A stretch of DNA of 64,000 bases from Flavobacterium croceum DSM 17960 (GTDB taxonomy: Bacteria > Bacteroidota > Bacteroidia > Flavobacteriales > Flavobacteriaceae), in contig NZ_PQNY01000004.1 in NCBI RefSeq assembly GCF_002917885.1, positions 124,001-188,000 of the forward strand, written 5' to 3'. The notes under the pieces were generated by a model that was not told where the DNA came from, did not search any database, and was given only the letters and a program-made list of their open reading frames with translations. The position numbers and the translations under genes were made by a program. Below, one piece after another: positions 18,045 through 28,304 of the stretch (position 1 is its first letter; every line of letters starts with the position of its first letter).

Positions 18045-21000
18045 ATGCAAAAAATCTACTTAACACTTGTTTTACTATTTTCTGTTATGGTTTTTGGACA
18101 GCGTAACGACACATGGAAAACTGTGTATAAATATGAATTAAACGGTGAAATCAAACTCGCCCAAAAAGAAGTTGAAAAAATTTATAAAAACGCAAAACGC
18201 AAAAATAATGAAGAACAAATTGTGAAATGCTTTTTCTACTTGTCAAAATTTGAACAAGTTGTTAATGAAGATGCTCAGTCTGAAATAATAAATAATTTGC
18301 AACAAGAAATTAAAATGGCTAAACCTGTTGCTAAATCATTGTTAAACTACATATATTCTTCAATATTAGAATCTTACATCAACAACAATTATAACATTAG
18401 AAAAAGAACAGATGTTCAAAACATAGAAAATAGAAAATTTCTTTTATGGACAATGTCTAATTTTGATATCGAAATTGAAAACGCTTATCAAGATATTTTA
18501 AAAAACAAATCTAATCTAGTTAATGTTTCTATAGCGAATTATAAAGATATTTTTGAAATTTCCCCCGATATTGATATCAACAATTTTAGTGTTTATGATT
18601 TTTTGTTTTCTAAATGTTTACTTCACTACAAATCAAAAGTTTCCAATTGGTACAATTTAAAAAAGCAGTTTTTAAATTTTGATTACACAATACTTTATGA
18701 ACCTTCAGAACAGTTTATATTGTTTAATTCTGCTAGTATTCCGGAAAAAAATATACAAAAATTAATTGAAATTATGCAAGATTATGAAAGGCATTATTTT
18801 TATGCTGATAAAAACAAAGTAGATGTAGCATATTATAATCGAATGAATCTTTTTGTAAACAGTGGTTTAAATTTAGACACATATTTTACAAAAACAATTG
18901 CTCTAGAAAAAACAACTAACAACAAATACCTTTTACAAGATTTAAAGGTTGATAGAGCAGAATATTACAATCAATTGACTTATGAGAAAAAAGAGAATTT
19001 ACATGAAAAATCTTTACTATTGTTAGATAGTATATTGCAACAAAAAATTAACTATTCCGCATTGTATAAAGCAGAAAACATAAAAAATAATATACTTAGA
19101 AAACAATTATCCATAAACTTACCAAAAACGAGTTATCCTAATGAAAATTTACGTGCCTTTGTAAATTTTAAAAATGTAGATTCTATAACCGTTTCGTACT
19201 ATCGTTTTCCTCAAAAATTTAATGAAAATTTAGAATACAATTATTACAATGGAACATTAAACAAAATAAACAAAGACTCATTAGTTAATGTTTTTATAAA
19301 CAAAAATAAAGCATTCAAGATTCAAAAAATAAAGTTGTCAAACGCAAATAATCATTTAGAAAATTCTACAGAATTTTTGTTAGAAAAATTAGACATAGGC
19401 AACTACTTGATTTATATAGAGGCTAACAACAATATAAACGAAAAAGACAAAGCATACACCTATAGCACTATTCTTACTACTAATATATATGTTGTTGAAG
19501 ATAATGAAAATAAAAAAGATGCATTTTATATTTATCATAGAAAAACAGGCAAACCATTGGAAAATGTAGTTGTAAAAAATTCTGATGAAAAAATATTAAC
19601 CAATAAATATGGCAATGCTTACTTTAATTTGAAGCCTTTTGAAAAAGATAAAAATTATTACGAAAAACTAGAAATTTCATTTGAAAATGACACTCTTATT
19701 ACAAAATACAATCGGCATTTTTCACTTTCAGAAAATAAAGAAAAGCAAGATGATTACAGCATTTTTGAATCACAAGTAATGCTTCATTTTGACCGAGCTA
19801 TTTATAGACCTGGCCAGAAAATGTATTATAAAGGCATTTTAATACAAAAAAAAGATTTTGAAAAAAGTGTTGTTCCTTTTGTAAGTATTCATATTAGCAT
19901 AGAAAATGCAAGTCATAAAATATTAAAAGAATTTGATGCACAAACAAATGAATTTGGAAGTTTTTCGGGTGAGTTTGATATTCCAAAAAATGAATTAACT
20001 GGCGAATTTAGCATTAATATAGACCAAGCAGATAATATTGAAACAGATACAAAGTATTATGACATAAAAAATGACAAACATTCGTTTTGGGATAATGTGG
20101 ACTTTGTTGGCAAAGAAGAATTTGCTTTTATGGTAGAAGAATATAAACGTCCAACATTTGAAGTGACATTTGAAAACATAAAAGAAAATTATAAACTTGG
20201 TGATACCCTAAAAATAAAAGGAAATGCCAAAGCACTAGCAGGAAACACTTTAACAAATGCAACGGTAAAGTTTAATGTTTCAAAAAGTATTTCAAAAAAG
20301 AATGAATATGTGTCAAACCAAGAAAACTATATTGAAAACACAATAACTACTGATGAAAAGGGCAATTTTGAAATTGAAATAATTGATAATACAACCAAAC
20401 TCGACTCTATACAATTGATAACCTACACGGTAAATTGCAATGTTATTGACACTAATGGAGAAACAAGAACAGCCAAACAAACTATTAAAGTTGGCAAAGA
20501 AACATTGCAATTAAAAGCAAAAGTAAATCCGACAATTTACTGTGAAGATAAAAACAATTTAACAATAGAAGCCACAACACTCAATAATTTTGCTATAAAT
20601 GCAATTGGCGTTATTAAAATATATGAACGAAAACAAAAACTTTACTTAAACCAAAGGTTTTACGATATACCTTCAATTCAGGGGTTTAACAGAGAAACTT
20701 TTGAACAGTTGTTTCCAAACGAGCCCTATAGCACAGAAGATTTAATACCTAATGAAACCCTTGTAAAAACTATAGATTTTAACACCAAAGTAAACAATAC
20801 CATTGCATTAGATTTTTTGAAAAATTATTCAAACACCAATCTAAAAATAGTACTAGAATCCTATGATGACCAGAATAATTTAATAAAAACCGAACGAATC
20901 ATATCTATAAAATCTAAACAAAACCCATTATCACAACACGAGCTGTTTACCTATCGAGATATATCTAACAAAAACGCTACGCATCATATTATTGAAATTT

Positions 21001-24000
21001 TATCAAATAAACCAAATATTTACGTTACAGCACGTTATTATGACAACCAAAATAAGTTGCAAAATCTACAAACAATACAACTCAATAATGGCAAAGGTAT
21101 TTTAAAATTTGCCAAAAACAGTAACAATAAAAACATTGTTAATTTTCATTTTTCAAGCATTTGGGAAAACAACAGCTATTCAAAAACGTGTACTATAAAT
21201 GAAGATTCTATAGTAGAAAAATTAAAAATTGAAGTTCAAAGTTTACGAAGTAAAATAGAACCCGGAAGTGAAGAAAACTGGTCGTTTAAAATTATTAATT
21301 CAAAATTAGAGTCGGAGATACTAGCAAGTATGTACGATATTTCGTTAGATCTATTTGGTATAAATCCATGGAAAGGAATTAAATTTTACAACAATAATGA
21401 GCCCAATTTTTCATCTATAGAAAAGTATCAACCAACCAAAAGTTATTTATACATTAACAATTTTATTCATTCAAAAAAATATTATTTTTATTCAAACAGA
21501 AATCCATACATTAAATCATTCGGTTTTGATTTTAACAACCCCAAAAACAATTTTGTTCAAAAAAAATATTTAGAATCCATACAAACCACTTTAGATATTC
21601 CAAAAAAATCTAAACAAATAAGTGGAAAAATAATTGACACGAAAGGCGTGCCCACCCCAGGTATAAATGTTGTAGTAAAAGGCACTAAAAGAGGTGTTCA
21701 AACCAATTTTGATGGTAACTTCGACCTATATGCCGTAGAAGGAGATACCATAATTATAAGTGGTGTAGGGTTTAAAAAACAAGAATTTGTAATAGCAAAA
21801 AAACATGATTTTATCATTGAATTAGAAGCTAACGAAAGATTACTAGAAAGTGTTGTAATAACTGCTATGGGGATTAAAAGAGATTTTTCTGATGAGGATG
21901 AAGATATTTTATATGGTATGTCAAAAAATGTAAAAAATTCCTTAAGCGGATCTATAGTTCAAGAACAAAACGACTTTAACTACTACAGAGGCAACCTATA
22001 CAACAAAGCTTTACAGGGGAAAGTTGCAGGTATAAAAATATTTAATGATGGTCAAGTTGGAGCCTCTGGAAAAGTAATTATTAGAGGTACAACTAGTATT
22101 AACAACAATAGTACGCCTCTTTATGTTATAGACGGAGTGCCGTTTTATGGAGATGTTACCTCCATAAATCAAGACGAAATTCTATCGATAGATTTAGTAA
22201 AAAACAGTACTACAACTGTCTTATATGGCAACAACGCTAGTAACGGTTTAATAATAATAACCACCAAAAAAGGCATAAAAGAATTGTCTATGGTAAAAAC
22301 TAGAACCAATTTTAATGAAACTGCATTTTTTTATCCACATTTAAAAACTGATAACGATGGAAAAATTTCTTTCAACTTTACCACTCCAGAGTCATTAACA
22401 GAATGGAAATTACGTCTATTTGCTCATAATAAAAATGCAGAAACTACATATTTTGAAACCAAAGTTATTTCGCAAAAAGACATTATGGTTCAAACTAATA
22501 TGCCAAGATTTGTTCGAGAAAAAGATGTTATAACTCTAAAAGCCAAAGTTGTAAATATGACCTATGAAACCAAATCAGGAACTGTTATGCTATTGCTATA
22601 CAATGCAAATAGTATGGAAGTTTTAGACAAAATAAATAGCACTCCAAAAAGTTTTATATGTAAACCCAATCAAAGTGTTTCTGTAAGTTGGACAATTACT
22701 GTTCCAGAAAATTTGCAAGGTTTACAATATAAAATCGTTGCAAAATCGGGTAATTACAGCGATGGAGAGGAAAATATTTTACCCGTTTTAAGCAATAAAA
22801 TTTTAATAACCGAGAGTATTCCTATTTGGATAAAAGGCAATTCAAAAAAGGAATTTATTTTTGATAATCTTAAAAACAATATTTCAAAAACAGTAAAAAA
22901 TCATCAATTCACATTAGAATACACATCTAATCCTACATGGCTGGCGCTACAATCTTTACCTTATTTGATAGAATACGAACACGATTGTGCCGAACAAACG
23001 TTTGCTAAATATTACAGCAATTTTATTGGCTTTGAAATAATAAACAGCAATCCAAAAATTTCAGAATTACTCAATCATTGGAAAAACAACACAAGTTCTA
23101 TATCTAAACTTGATAAAAATGAAAACCTAAAATCTATAGCTTTATCTGAAACACCTTGGTTACTCGATACCGAAAGTGAAGAGCAAAAAAACAAGCGTTT
23201 AGCTCTGCTACTAGAATCAAACACATTGAAAAAAATGCAAGAAAACACCATTAAAAAACTAGAAGAAAAACAATTGCCTTCTGGAGCATTTTCTTGGTTT
23301 GATGGCGGGGTAGAAAATTTGTTCATAACTCAACATATTATAGCTGGTTTAGGTCATTTATCAAAAATGTTTCCTCAAAAGGAATATGCTTTTGATAAGA
23401 TAGTTGCAAAAGCTATCCCATATATGGATAAAAAATACACTATCCAACACAACGAAAATGGCAAAGAATCTATAATCAATTTGCATTATTTATACGCTAG
23501 AAGTTTTTATATCGAAAAAATGCCTATTTCTAAAAAACTAGACTCCCTAATTTCTATAGAAAAAAATAATTTGAAAAAAAATTGGATTCAATATAGTCTA
23601 TATCAGAAAGCCTTGTTAGCAATTGTTATGAATAGATACAATGAAAATGAATTTGCTAATAAAATTATTACTCATTTAAAACAAACTGTTTCTAGAAATG
23701 AAGAAAACGTAATGTACTGGGTAGAAAATAAAAATGGTTCTTTTTGGCATCAATCGTCTATAGAAACACAGGCATTATTGATTGAAGCATTTAGTGAAAT
23801 TGACAAAGACACAACCTATATAGATGAAATGAAAGTGTGGTTACTACGACAAAAACAGTTGCACAATTGGCCTACTACCAAATCTACAACCGAAGCCATA
23901 TATGCATTGTTTATGCAAGGTAGCAATTGGAGTTCTATAAAAAATAACACTGCTATTAAAATTGGTAACAAAAATATTCTAACCGAAAAATTACCTGAAA

Positions 24001-24581
24001 AAGAAACCGAAACAGGGTATCTAAAAATGAATTACAAGTCTAATGAAATTATTAAAGATATGGCACAAGTATCCATAGAAAACAAGTCGTCAGTTACTGG
24101 ATTTGGAGGAATATATTGGCAATATTTTGAAAATTTAGAATCAATAAAAAACGATACTAATTCTGAAATATCTATTTCTAAAAATCTTTACAAAACTATT
24201 AAAAATGAAAAAGGCAGCCACTTAATAGCTTTAACAAATGATAACATAAAGATTGGCGATATAATAACCGTTCAACTTATTATTACAACCGCTAACGATT
24301 TAGAATTTGTACATTTAAAAGACCCTAGAGCAAGTTGCCTAGAACCAATAGATGTAATTTCTTCATATAAGAGTCAAGATAATTTGACTTATTATATGAG
24401 TACCAAAGATATAGCGGTACATTTCTTTTTTGACACAATAAAAAAAGGCTCCTACATTATTGAATATCAACTTAGAGTAAATAATGCAGGAACATTTAAC
24501 ACTGGTGTTTCAACTATCCAAAGTATGTATGCGCCCGAATTCAATTCGCATTCTACCAACATCATTTTAAAAACTGAATAA
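18045..24581 (+). CDS. Giant alpha-2-macroglobulin family protein with an inserted SusC-like regulatory-plus-plug module
   Basis: This 2178-residue protein has a Sec signal (MQKIYLTLVLLFSVMVFGQ) without a lipobox, then a charged helical N-terminal region (20-560). Macroglobulin domains follow, including HFDRAIYRPGQKMYYKG (MG2-type, about 580) and EEYKRPTFEV (about 705). Residues about 1193-1411 are foreign to the fold: a carboxypeptidase-regulatory-like domain (ISGKIIDTKGVPTPGINVVV) and a TonB plug (KVIIRG, LYVIDGVPFYG, VLYGNNASNGLIIITTKKG), like residues 26-245 of the SusC at 5040-8276. The A2M domain (about 1415-1510), the thioester motif CAEQ (Cys1648, Glu1650, Gln1651) and the bacterial A2M C-terminus (HLKDPRASCLEP, MYAPEF) complete it. 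Bacterial A2Ms trap attacking proteases in the periplasm. No barrel follows the plug, so it is not a transporter. Confidence 0.9.
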   Translation: MQKIYLTLVLLFSVMVFGQRNDTWKTVYKYELNGEIKLAQKEVEKIYKNAKRKNNEEQIVKCFFYLSKFEQVVNEDAQSEIINNLQQEIKMAKPVAKSLLNYIYSSILESYINNNYNIRKRTDVQNIENRKFLLWTMSNFDIEIENAYQDILKNKSNLVNVSIANYKDIFEISPDIDINNFSVYDFLFSKCLLHYKSKVSNWYNLKKQFLNFDYTILYEPSEQFILFNSASIPEKNIQKLIEIMQDYERHYFYADKNKVDVAYYNRMNLFVNSGLNLDTYFTKTIALEKTTNNKYLLQDLKVDRAEYYNQLTYEKKENLHEKSLLLLDSILQQKINYSALYKAENIKNNILRKQLSINLPKTSYPNENLRAFVNFKNVDSITVSYYRFPQKFNENLEYNYYNGTLNKINKDSLVNVFINKNKAFKIQKIKLSNANNHLENSTEFLLEKLDIGNYLIYIEANNNINEKDKAYTYSTILTTNIYVVEDNENKKDAFYIYHRKTGKPLENVVVKNSDEKILTNKYGNAYFNLKPFEKDKNYYEKLEISFENDTLITKYNRHFSLSENKEKQDDYSIFESQVMLHFDRAIYRPGQKMYYKGILIQKKDFEKSVVPFVSIHISIENASHKILKEFDAQTNEFGSFSGEFDIPKNELTGEFSINIDQADNIETDTKYYDIKNDKHSFWDNVDFVGKEEFAFMVEEYKRPTFEVTFENIKENYKLGDTLKIKGNAKALAGNTLTNATVKFNVSKSISKKNEYVSNQENYIENTITTDEKGNFEIEIIDNTTKLDSIQLITYTVNCNVIDTNGETRTAKQTIKVGKETLQLKAKVNPTIYCEDKNNLTIEATTLNNFAINAIGVIKIYERKQKLYLNQRFYDIPSIQGFNRETFEQLFPNEPYSTEDLIPNETLVKTIDFNTKVNNTIALDFLKNYSNTNLKIVLESYDDQNNLIKTERIISIKSKQNPLSQHELFTYRDISNKNATHHIIEILSNKPNIYVTARYYDNQNKLQNLQTIQLNNGKGILKFAKNSNNKNIVNFHFSSIWENNSYSKTCTINEDSIVEKLKIEVQSLRSKIEPGSEENWSFKIINSKLESEILASMYDISLDLFGINPWKGIKFYNNNEPNFSSIEKYQPTKSYLYINNFIHSKKYYFYSNRNPYIKSFGFDFNNPKNNFVQKKYLESIQTTLDIPKKSKQISGKIIDTKGVPTPGINVVVKGTKRGVQTNFDGNFDLYAVEGDTIIISGVGFKKQEFVIAKKHDFIIELEANERLLESVVITAMGIKRDFSDEDEDILYGMSKNVKNSLSGSIVQEQNDFNYYRGNLYNKALQGKVAGIKIFNDGQVGASGKVIIRGTTSINNNSTPLYVIDGVPFYGDVTSINQDEILSIDLVKNSTTTVLYGNNASNGLIIITTKKGIKELSMVKTRTNFNETAFFYPHLKTDNDGKISFNFTTPESLTEWKLRLFAHNKNAETTYFETKVISQKDIMVQTNMPRFVREKDVITLKAKVVNMTYETKSGTVMLLLYNANSMEVLDKINSTPKSFICKPNQSVSVSWTITVPENLQGLQYKIVAKSGNYSDGEENILPVLSNKILITESIPIWIKGNSKKEFIFDNLKNNISKTVKNHQFTLEYTSNPTWLALQSLPYLIEYEHDCAEQTFAKYYSNFIGFEIINSNPKISELLNHWKNNTSSISKLDKNENLKSIALSETPWLLDTESEEQKNKRLALLLESNTLKKMQENTIKKLEEKQLPSGAFSWFDGGVENLFITQHIIAGLGHLSKMFPQKEYAFDKIVAKAIPYMDKKYTIQHNENGKESIINLHYLYARSFYIEKMPISKKLDSLISIEKNNLKKNWIQYSLYQKALLAIVMNRYNENEFANKIITHLKQTVSRNEENVMYWVENKNGSFWHQSSIETQALLIEAFSEIDKDTTYIDEMKVWLLRQKQLHNWPTTKSTTEAIYALFMQGSNWSSIKNNTAIKIGNKNILTEKLPEKETETGYLKMNYKSNEIIKDMAQVSIENKSSVTGFGGIYWQYFENLESIKNDTNSEISISKNLYKTIKNEKGSHLIALTNDNIKIGDIITVQLIITTANDLEFVHLKDPRASCLEPIDVISSYKSQDNLTYYMSTKDIAVHFFFDTIKKGSYIIEYQLRVNNAGTFNTGVSTIQSMYAPEFNSHSTNIILKTE

Positions 24582-24619
24582 AAAAAACCGGGCTAGCAAA
24601 AAAACTAGTCGGTTTTTTT
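24582..24619. terminator. Bidirectional terminator between the A2M gene and the S46 peptidase gene
   Basis: A stem formed by A-rich AAAAAAACCG...CTAG and CTAG...CGGTTTTTTT around an A-rich loop starts directly after the A2M stop and ends 17 bp before the convergent S46 stop. The T tract is present on both strands, so it can serve both genes. Confidence 0.85.
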
Positions 24620-24636
24620 AAGTTTAAAATAAGTTA

Positions 24637-26856
24637 TTATGCTTTAACTTTTTTCTTAGTTACAACTTTCTTTTTAACTGCTTTTTTTGGTGCAACCTTA
24701 GGCGTTGGTGGAGCTACTAAAGTCATTTCATCTACAATATGTTTTGCGTTTGAGAATTTCTCAATTACCCAAAGTACATAACGAATATCAACATTTATAG
24801 TTCTTTGTAAATTACTATCAAATATTACATCGCCTGCCATAGCTTCAATGTTACCATCAAAGGCTAAGCCTATCAATTCTCCTTTTCCGTTTAACACTGG
24901 CGAACCCGAGTTACCACCTGTAATGTCATTATCTGTAAGGAAATTTAAATGTAAAGAACCATCTTTATCTGCATAACGACCATAATCTTTAGATTTTTCC
25001 ATGTCTAAAACTTTTGTTGGAAGGTCGAATTCTGCATCATCTTTTTTGTATTTTGCTACTTGACTAGATAATGTTGTGTAGTTGTTAATGCTTACAGGAT
25101 TGCGCTTATCTGCAGGTAATGAACGAACTTTACCATAAGTAAGACGCAAAGTAGAGTTCGCATCTGGATATTTTATAGTACCTATACCAGAAACACGAAG
25201 TCCTTCAACCAATTTGCGGTATGATGCTCCAAAATCGTTTTGCGCTTTGGCTAGTTCTGGTGATTTTGCTGAATAATGAGTAAATAAATCGTTTACAAGT
25301 TTGTATAACTCATCGTTATCTAAAGCATCTTGACTAGGATTGTTTAAGAAAGCATTTATTTTTTCTTCTGAACCAAAAATACTAGCATCGATAGCTTTAC
25401 TTATGTAAGCACTGAAATCGTTTGCATTTTCATCTCCAATTTTTTTAGCATAAGGCGCCAAAGCATAGCCTGCTTTTGTAACATACAATTGTAATTGTGC
25501 AGCCAAAATATCTTTTTCAGCAGGAATGTAAAGTTCTTTAAACATCTCTTTAACGGCTTCTTGAAGTTTTGGAGCCATTTCTTTTCGTTGAGCTTCTCCT
25601 GCTTTTGTATACACATCTAGTGGTTTACCTAGTCCTCTGCAAACACCAAAAAGTCCAGAAGTTCTAAACAATTGCATCATGTAATTGTCATGACGCGATT
25701 TTTCGTTGGTCATTTTGTAGTAGTTGTTTATAGTTTCTACTACGGTACCGTATTTTTCTTTATTTTCTGGTTTATTTGCCCAAGCATTAAACTTTTCTTC
25801 TTGTGCCGCTTTTGTTTTTGCAGTTTGGAATTTTGTCAAAGCATCAATCATTCCTTGACGGTTTTTCCAGTAATTGGCAGTTGAAGCATATTTCGAAGCA
25901 TAAATAAGACGTAAATCGTCGCCCATATCCATATACTTTTTCATTTGGTCCATACCTGTTTTTGCTCCTTCTACCCAAGCAGGATACGCAAATTTTACAT
26001 TTTGATCAATACCACTAGCAGGCATCCAACGGTTGGTACGACCTGGATAACCCAATATCATAGCAAAATCGTTTTCTTTTACACCATTGATATTTACAGG
26101 CAAATAGTGTTTAGGCTGTAAAGGAACATTGTTTTCTGAATATTCTGCTGGGTTTCCGTCTTTGTCGGCATATACTCTAAACATAGAAAAATCTGCTGTT
26201 TGACGTGGCCATTCCCAATTGTCTGTATCGCCACCAAATTTTCCTAAACTTTCTGGTGGAGTTCCTACTAAACGAACATCTTTATAATCTTGATAAACAA
26301 AATAGTAATATTCATTTCCTTGAAAGAAGGATTTTACAGAAACTACATATTTTCCTCCTTCATTGTTTTCTTTTTCTATTTTAGCAATTTCTTGATTGAT
26401 TGCTTTTTCTCTTTCGGCTTCGCTCATAGCATCATTTACAACCGATAAAATACGTTTTGAACAATCGTCCATACGGACAAAAAATCGTACATACAAACTA
26501 GAGGGTTTTAATTCTCCTTTTTTGTCTGCTGCCCAATACCCATTTTTTAAATAGTTTTTCTCTGCAGTAGACAATTCGGCAATAGCATCATAACCACAAT
26601 GGTGGTTTGTTAATACTAATCCATCTTTAGAAATGATTTCTGCTGTACAGCCACCGTTGAATTGAACAATAGCATCTTTTAAAGAATGATTGTTTATGCT
26701 ATAAATTTCTTCGGCTGTAAGTTGTAAGCCCATTTTTTGCATATCGCGGTGGTTTAAACGTTCTATAAACATTAAAAACCACATTCCTTCGTCTGCTTTT
26801 ACAGTAGTAGGTACTAACATAATTGCAGCAATAAGGGATAAGATAATTTTTTTCAT
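24637..26856 (-). CDS. S46 family dipeptidyl-peptidase, DPP7-like
   Basis: S46 enzymes remove dipeptides from the N-termini of oligopeptides in the periplasm and feed amino-acid-using Bacteroidota. The 739-residue protein has a signal peptide (to about ADA/KADEG, residue 22), the catalytic His86 in NHHCGYD, Asp222 in TADFSMF and Ser650 in GGNSGSPV, the chymotrypsin-type triad of this family. The position that sets P1 specificity reads FDGNIEA: glycine is reported for DPP7 (hydrophobic P1), while DPP11 (acidic P1) has arginine there. An unusual lysine- and valine-rich tail (PKKAVKKKVVTKKKVKA) ends the protein. It is downstream of the M43 peptidase gene but separated by a terminator. Confidence 0.93.
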   Translation of the reverse strand: MKKIILSLIAAIMLVPTTVKADEGMWFLMFIERLNHRDMQKMGLQLTAEEIYSINNHSLKDAIVQFNGGCTAEIISKDGLVLTNHHCGYDAIAELSTAEKNYLKNGYWAADKKGELKPSSLYVRFFVRMDDCSKRILSVVNDAMSEAEREKAINQEIAKIEKENNEGGKYVVSVKSFFQGNEYYYFVYQDYKDVRLVGTPPESLGKFGGDTDNWEWPRQTADFSMFRVYADKDGNPAEYSENNVPLQPKHYLPVNINGVKENDFAMILGYPGRTNRWMPASGIDQNVKFAYPAWVEGAKTGMDQMKKYMDMGDDLRLIYASKYASTANYWKNRQGMIDALTKFQTAKTKAAQEEKFNAWANKPENKEKYGTVVETINNYYKMTNEKSRHDNYMMQLFRTSGLFGVCRGLGKPLDVYTKAGEAQRKEMAPKLQEAVKEMFKELYIPAEKDILAAQLQLYVTKAGYALAPYAKKIGDENANDFSAYISKAIDASIFGSEEKINAFLNNPSQDALDNDELYKLVNDLFTHYSAKSPELAKAQNDFGASYRKLVEGLRVSGIGTIKYPDANSTLRLTYGKVRSLPADKRNPVSINNYTTLSSQVAKYKKDDAEFDLPTKVLDMEKSKDYGRYADKDGSLHLNFLTDNDITGGNSGSPVLNGKGELIGLAFDGNIEAMAGDVIFDSNLQRTINVDIRYVLWVIEKFSNAKHIVDEMTLVAPPTPKVAPKKAVKKKVVTKKKVKA

Positions 26857-26937
26857 TGTTGATTAAATATTAATTTCAGTAAAATTTGTCTATAAAAGTA
26901 ATAAATTGTTACAATATTGATTAAATATAGTTTCGTT

Positions 26938-26978
26938 AAAAACAAAAAGATTCTCCTTTAGAGAACCTCTTTGTTTTT
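26938..26978 (-). terminator. Terminator after the M43 metalloprotease gene
   Basis: An AAAAACAAA...TTCTC and GAGAA...TTTGTTTTT inverted repeat with a 5-nt loop lies 16 bp downstream of the M43 stop on the minus strand. Both flanks are T-rich on the outgoing strand. Confidence 0.75.
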
Positions 26979-26993
26979 ATTTGTATAATACAC

Positions 26994-28271
26994 TTATTCT
27001 ATTAACAATTTCTTAGTAATGATTCCTTCTGGAGTTGTAATATTAACAAAATATATTCCTGTTTGAGCATTTGGAATGGATACATTTTGAACTAACCCTG
27101 ATGTGTTTTTAAAATTTTCTTGATATATAGTTTTTGCAGATATATCAAATATCTCTATAGAATAATTTGGAGTTTCACTTTTAAGAGTAATAACAATATC
27201 TCCTTTACTTGGATTTGGAGTTATTGAGAAATTATTTGATAAAAACTCTGTATTACCTAAAACATTTGTTAAGTATTGTGTTTTAATTACATTGTAATAG
27301 GCTAACATTCTTGTGGCTTGACCTGAAGTAAACATATACATACAAGCATCATCAACATAATCCATATAGTTCATAGTTAAAACTTTTGTTCCATTACATT
27401 GCAATACAGATCCGGGAGTAGGACAACCATAAGACTCAGCACTTGATGCAGGAGTATCACAAACTTTATCTCCTGCCGTAGAACAATTTGAAGATGTTGA
27501 ACACCCAGCAAAAGTATGATCTAAATTAAAAAAATGACCTAATTCATGAGTAACCGTTCTTCCTAAATCAAAAGGTGAAGCTGGTTGATATCCGGTACTA
27601 CTACAACCAGATCCAGAACCAAAACAAAAAGTATTCATAACAACAGTATGTCCTGCGCTTGGAGAACCCGCTAAAGGAGAATAACCTAGAGTAGTTGCTC
27701 CCTCATCTCTAACAACAAAGTTCATATAACCTGCCCAAGTAGTATCGCTGTCTGCTCCATTTAAAAAATCTGTACCGAAAGTTACTGCAACTGTACCGTT
27801 TGGGATTCCTGTTCCAGCTGGATGGTTTTGAGTAGCAATTTGAAATTGAATATTCATATTCCCCACTGTAATACCTGGATATAAAGCATTAACCCCTCCT
27901 GTCCAGTTAGACAAATCTGCATTCGCCGCATTATAATCTGCATTAATTACATTAATTTGAGATTGTGCTAAAGCTCTTAGGCAATCTTTGTCTGCGGCAG
28001 ATGCTGTACTAGATACAGAAGGAAAATGTACGGCAACAGGAATTACAATAGTTGCAGCTGGGCTCGCTGCAGAATTTTTTGAGTAAACAGATTGACTCAG
28101 TAATCTATTATATTCTTTTTCAAACTTCGCCTGAATATCTAAATAACGTTGTCTCTCTGTAGGATTACTCATTATTTGCTGCATTTTTTGTTCCATTCCG
28201 CAATTTCTCTGCGTAGGTTGTGCAACAGCAACCTGAATGAATAGAATTGAAAAAAGTAATTTTAGTTTCAT
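26994..28271 (-). CDS. Secreted M43 (pappalysin-like) zinc metalloprotease with T9SS type A sorting domain
   Basis: The 425-residue protein starts with a Sec signal (MKLKLLFSILFIQVAVAQ). It carries the extended zinc motif HELGHFFNLDH (His242, Glu243, His246, His252) and a Met-turn region with MNYMDYVDDACMYMFT. The CDT-type cysteine segment KVCDTPA is typical of M43 cytophagalysin-like peptidases. The last 75 residues (from about ITPNPSKGD to TKKLLIE) form a type A C-terminal sorting domain for export by the T9SS and surface attachment or release. A TAttTTTG box lies 20 bp upstream. Confidence 0.93.
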   Translation of the reverse strand: MKLKLLFSILFIQVAVAQPTQRNCGMEQKMQQIMSNPTERQRYLDIQAKFEKEYNRLLSQSVYSKNSAASPAATIVIPVAVHFPSVSSTASAADKDCLRALAQSQINVINADYNAANADLSNWTGGVNALYPGITVGNMNIQFQIATQNHPAGTGIPNGTVAVTFGTDFLNGADSDTTWAGYMNFVVRDEGATTLGYSPLAGSPSAGHTVVMNTFCFGSGSGCSSTGYQPASPFDLGRTVTHELGHFFNLDHTFAGCSTSSNCSTAGDKVCDTPASSAESYGCPTPGSVLQCNGTKVLTMNYMDYVDDACMYMFTSGQATRMLAYYNVIKTQYLTNVLGNTEFLSNNFSITPNPSKGDIVITLKSETPNYSIEIFDISAKTIYQENFKNTSGLVQNVSIPNAQTGIYFVNITTPEGIITKKLLIE

Positions 28272-28291
28272 AATGTAATGTATTTTTTAAA

Positions 28292-28299
28292 CAAAAATA
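28292..28299 (-). promoter_or_regulatory. -7 box upstream of the M43 gene (TATTTTTG)
   Basis: Minus-strand TATTTTTG matches TAnnTTTG exactly in the 33-bp gap between obg and the M43 gene. A TTG lies 23 bp upstream inside obg, a little too far. Transcription would begin near 28287. Confidence 0.4.
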
Positions 28300-28304
28300 T
28301 AAAT

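Noticed and set aside
22000-22290. Reading the plug region of the A2M gene as a separate TonB receptor gene or a frameshifted pseudogene
   Set aside because: The frame is continuous from 18045 to 24581 with no stop, and the A2M domains resume in frame after the module.
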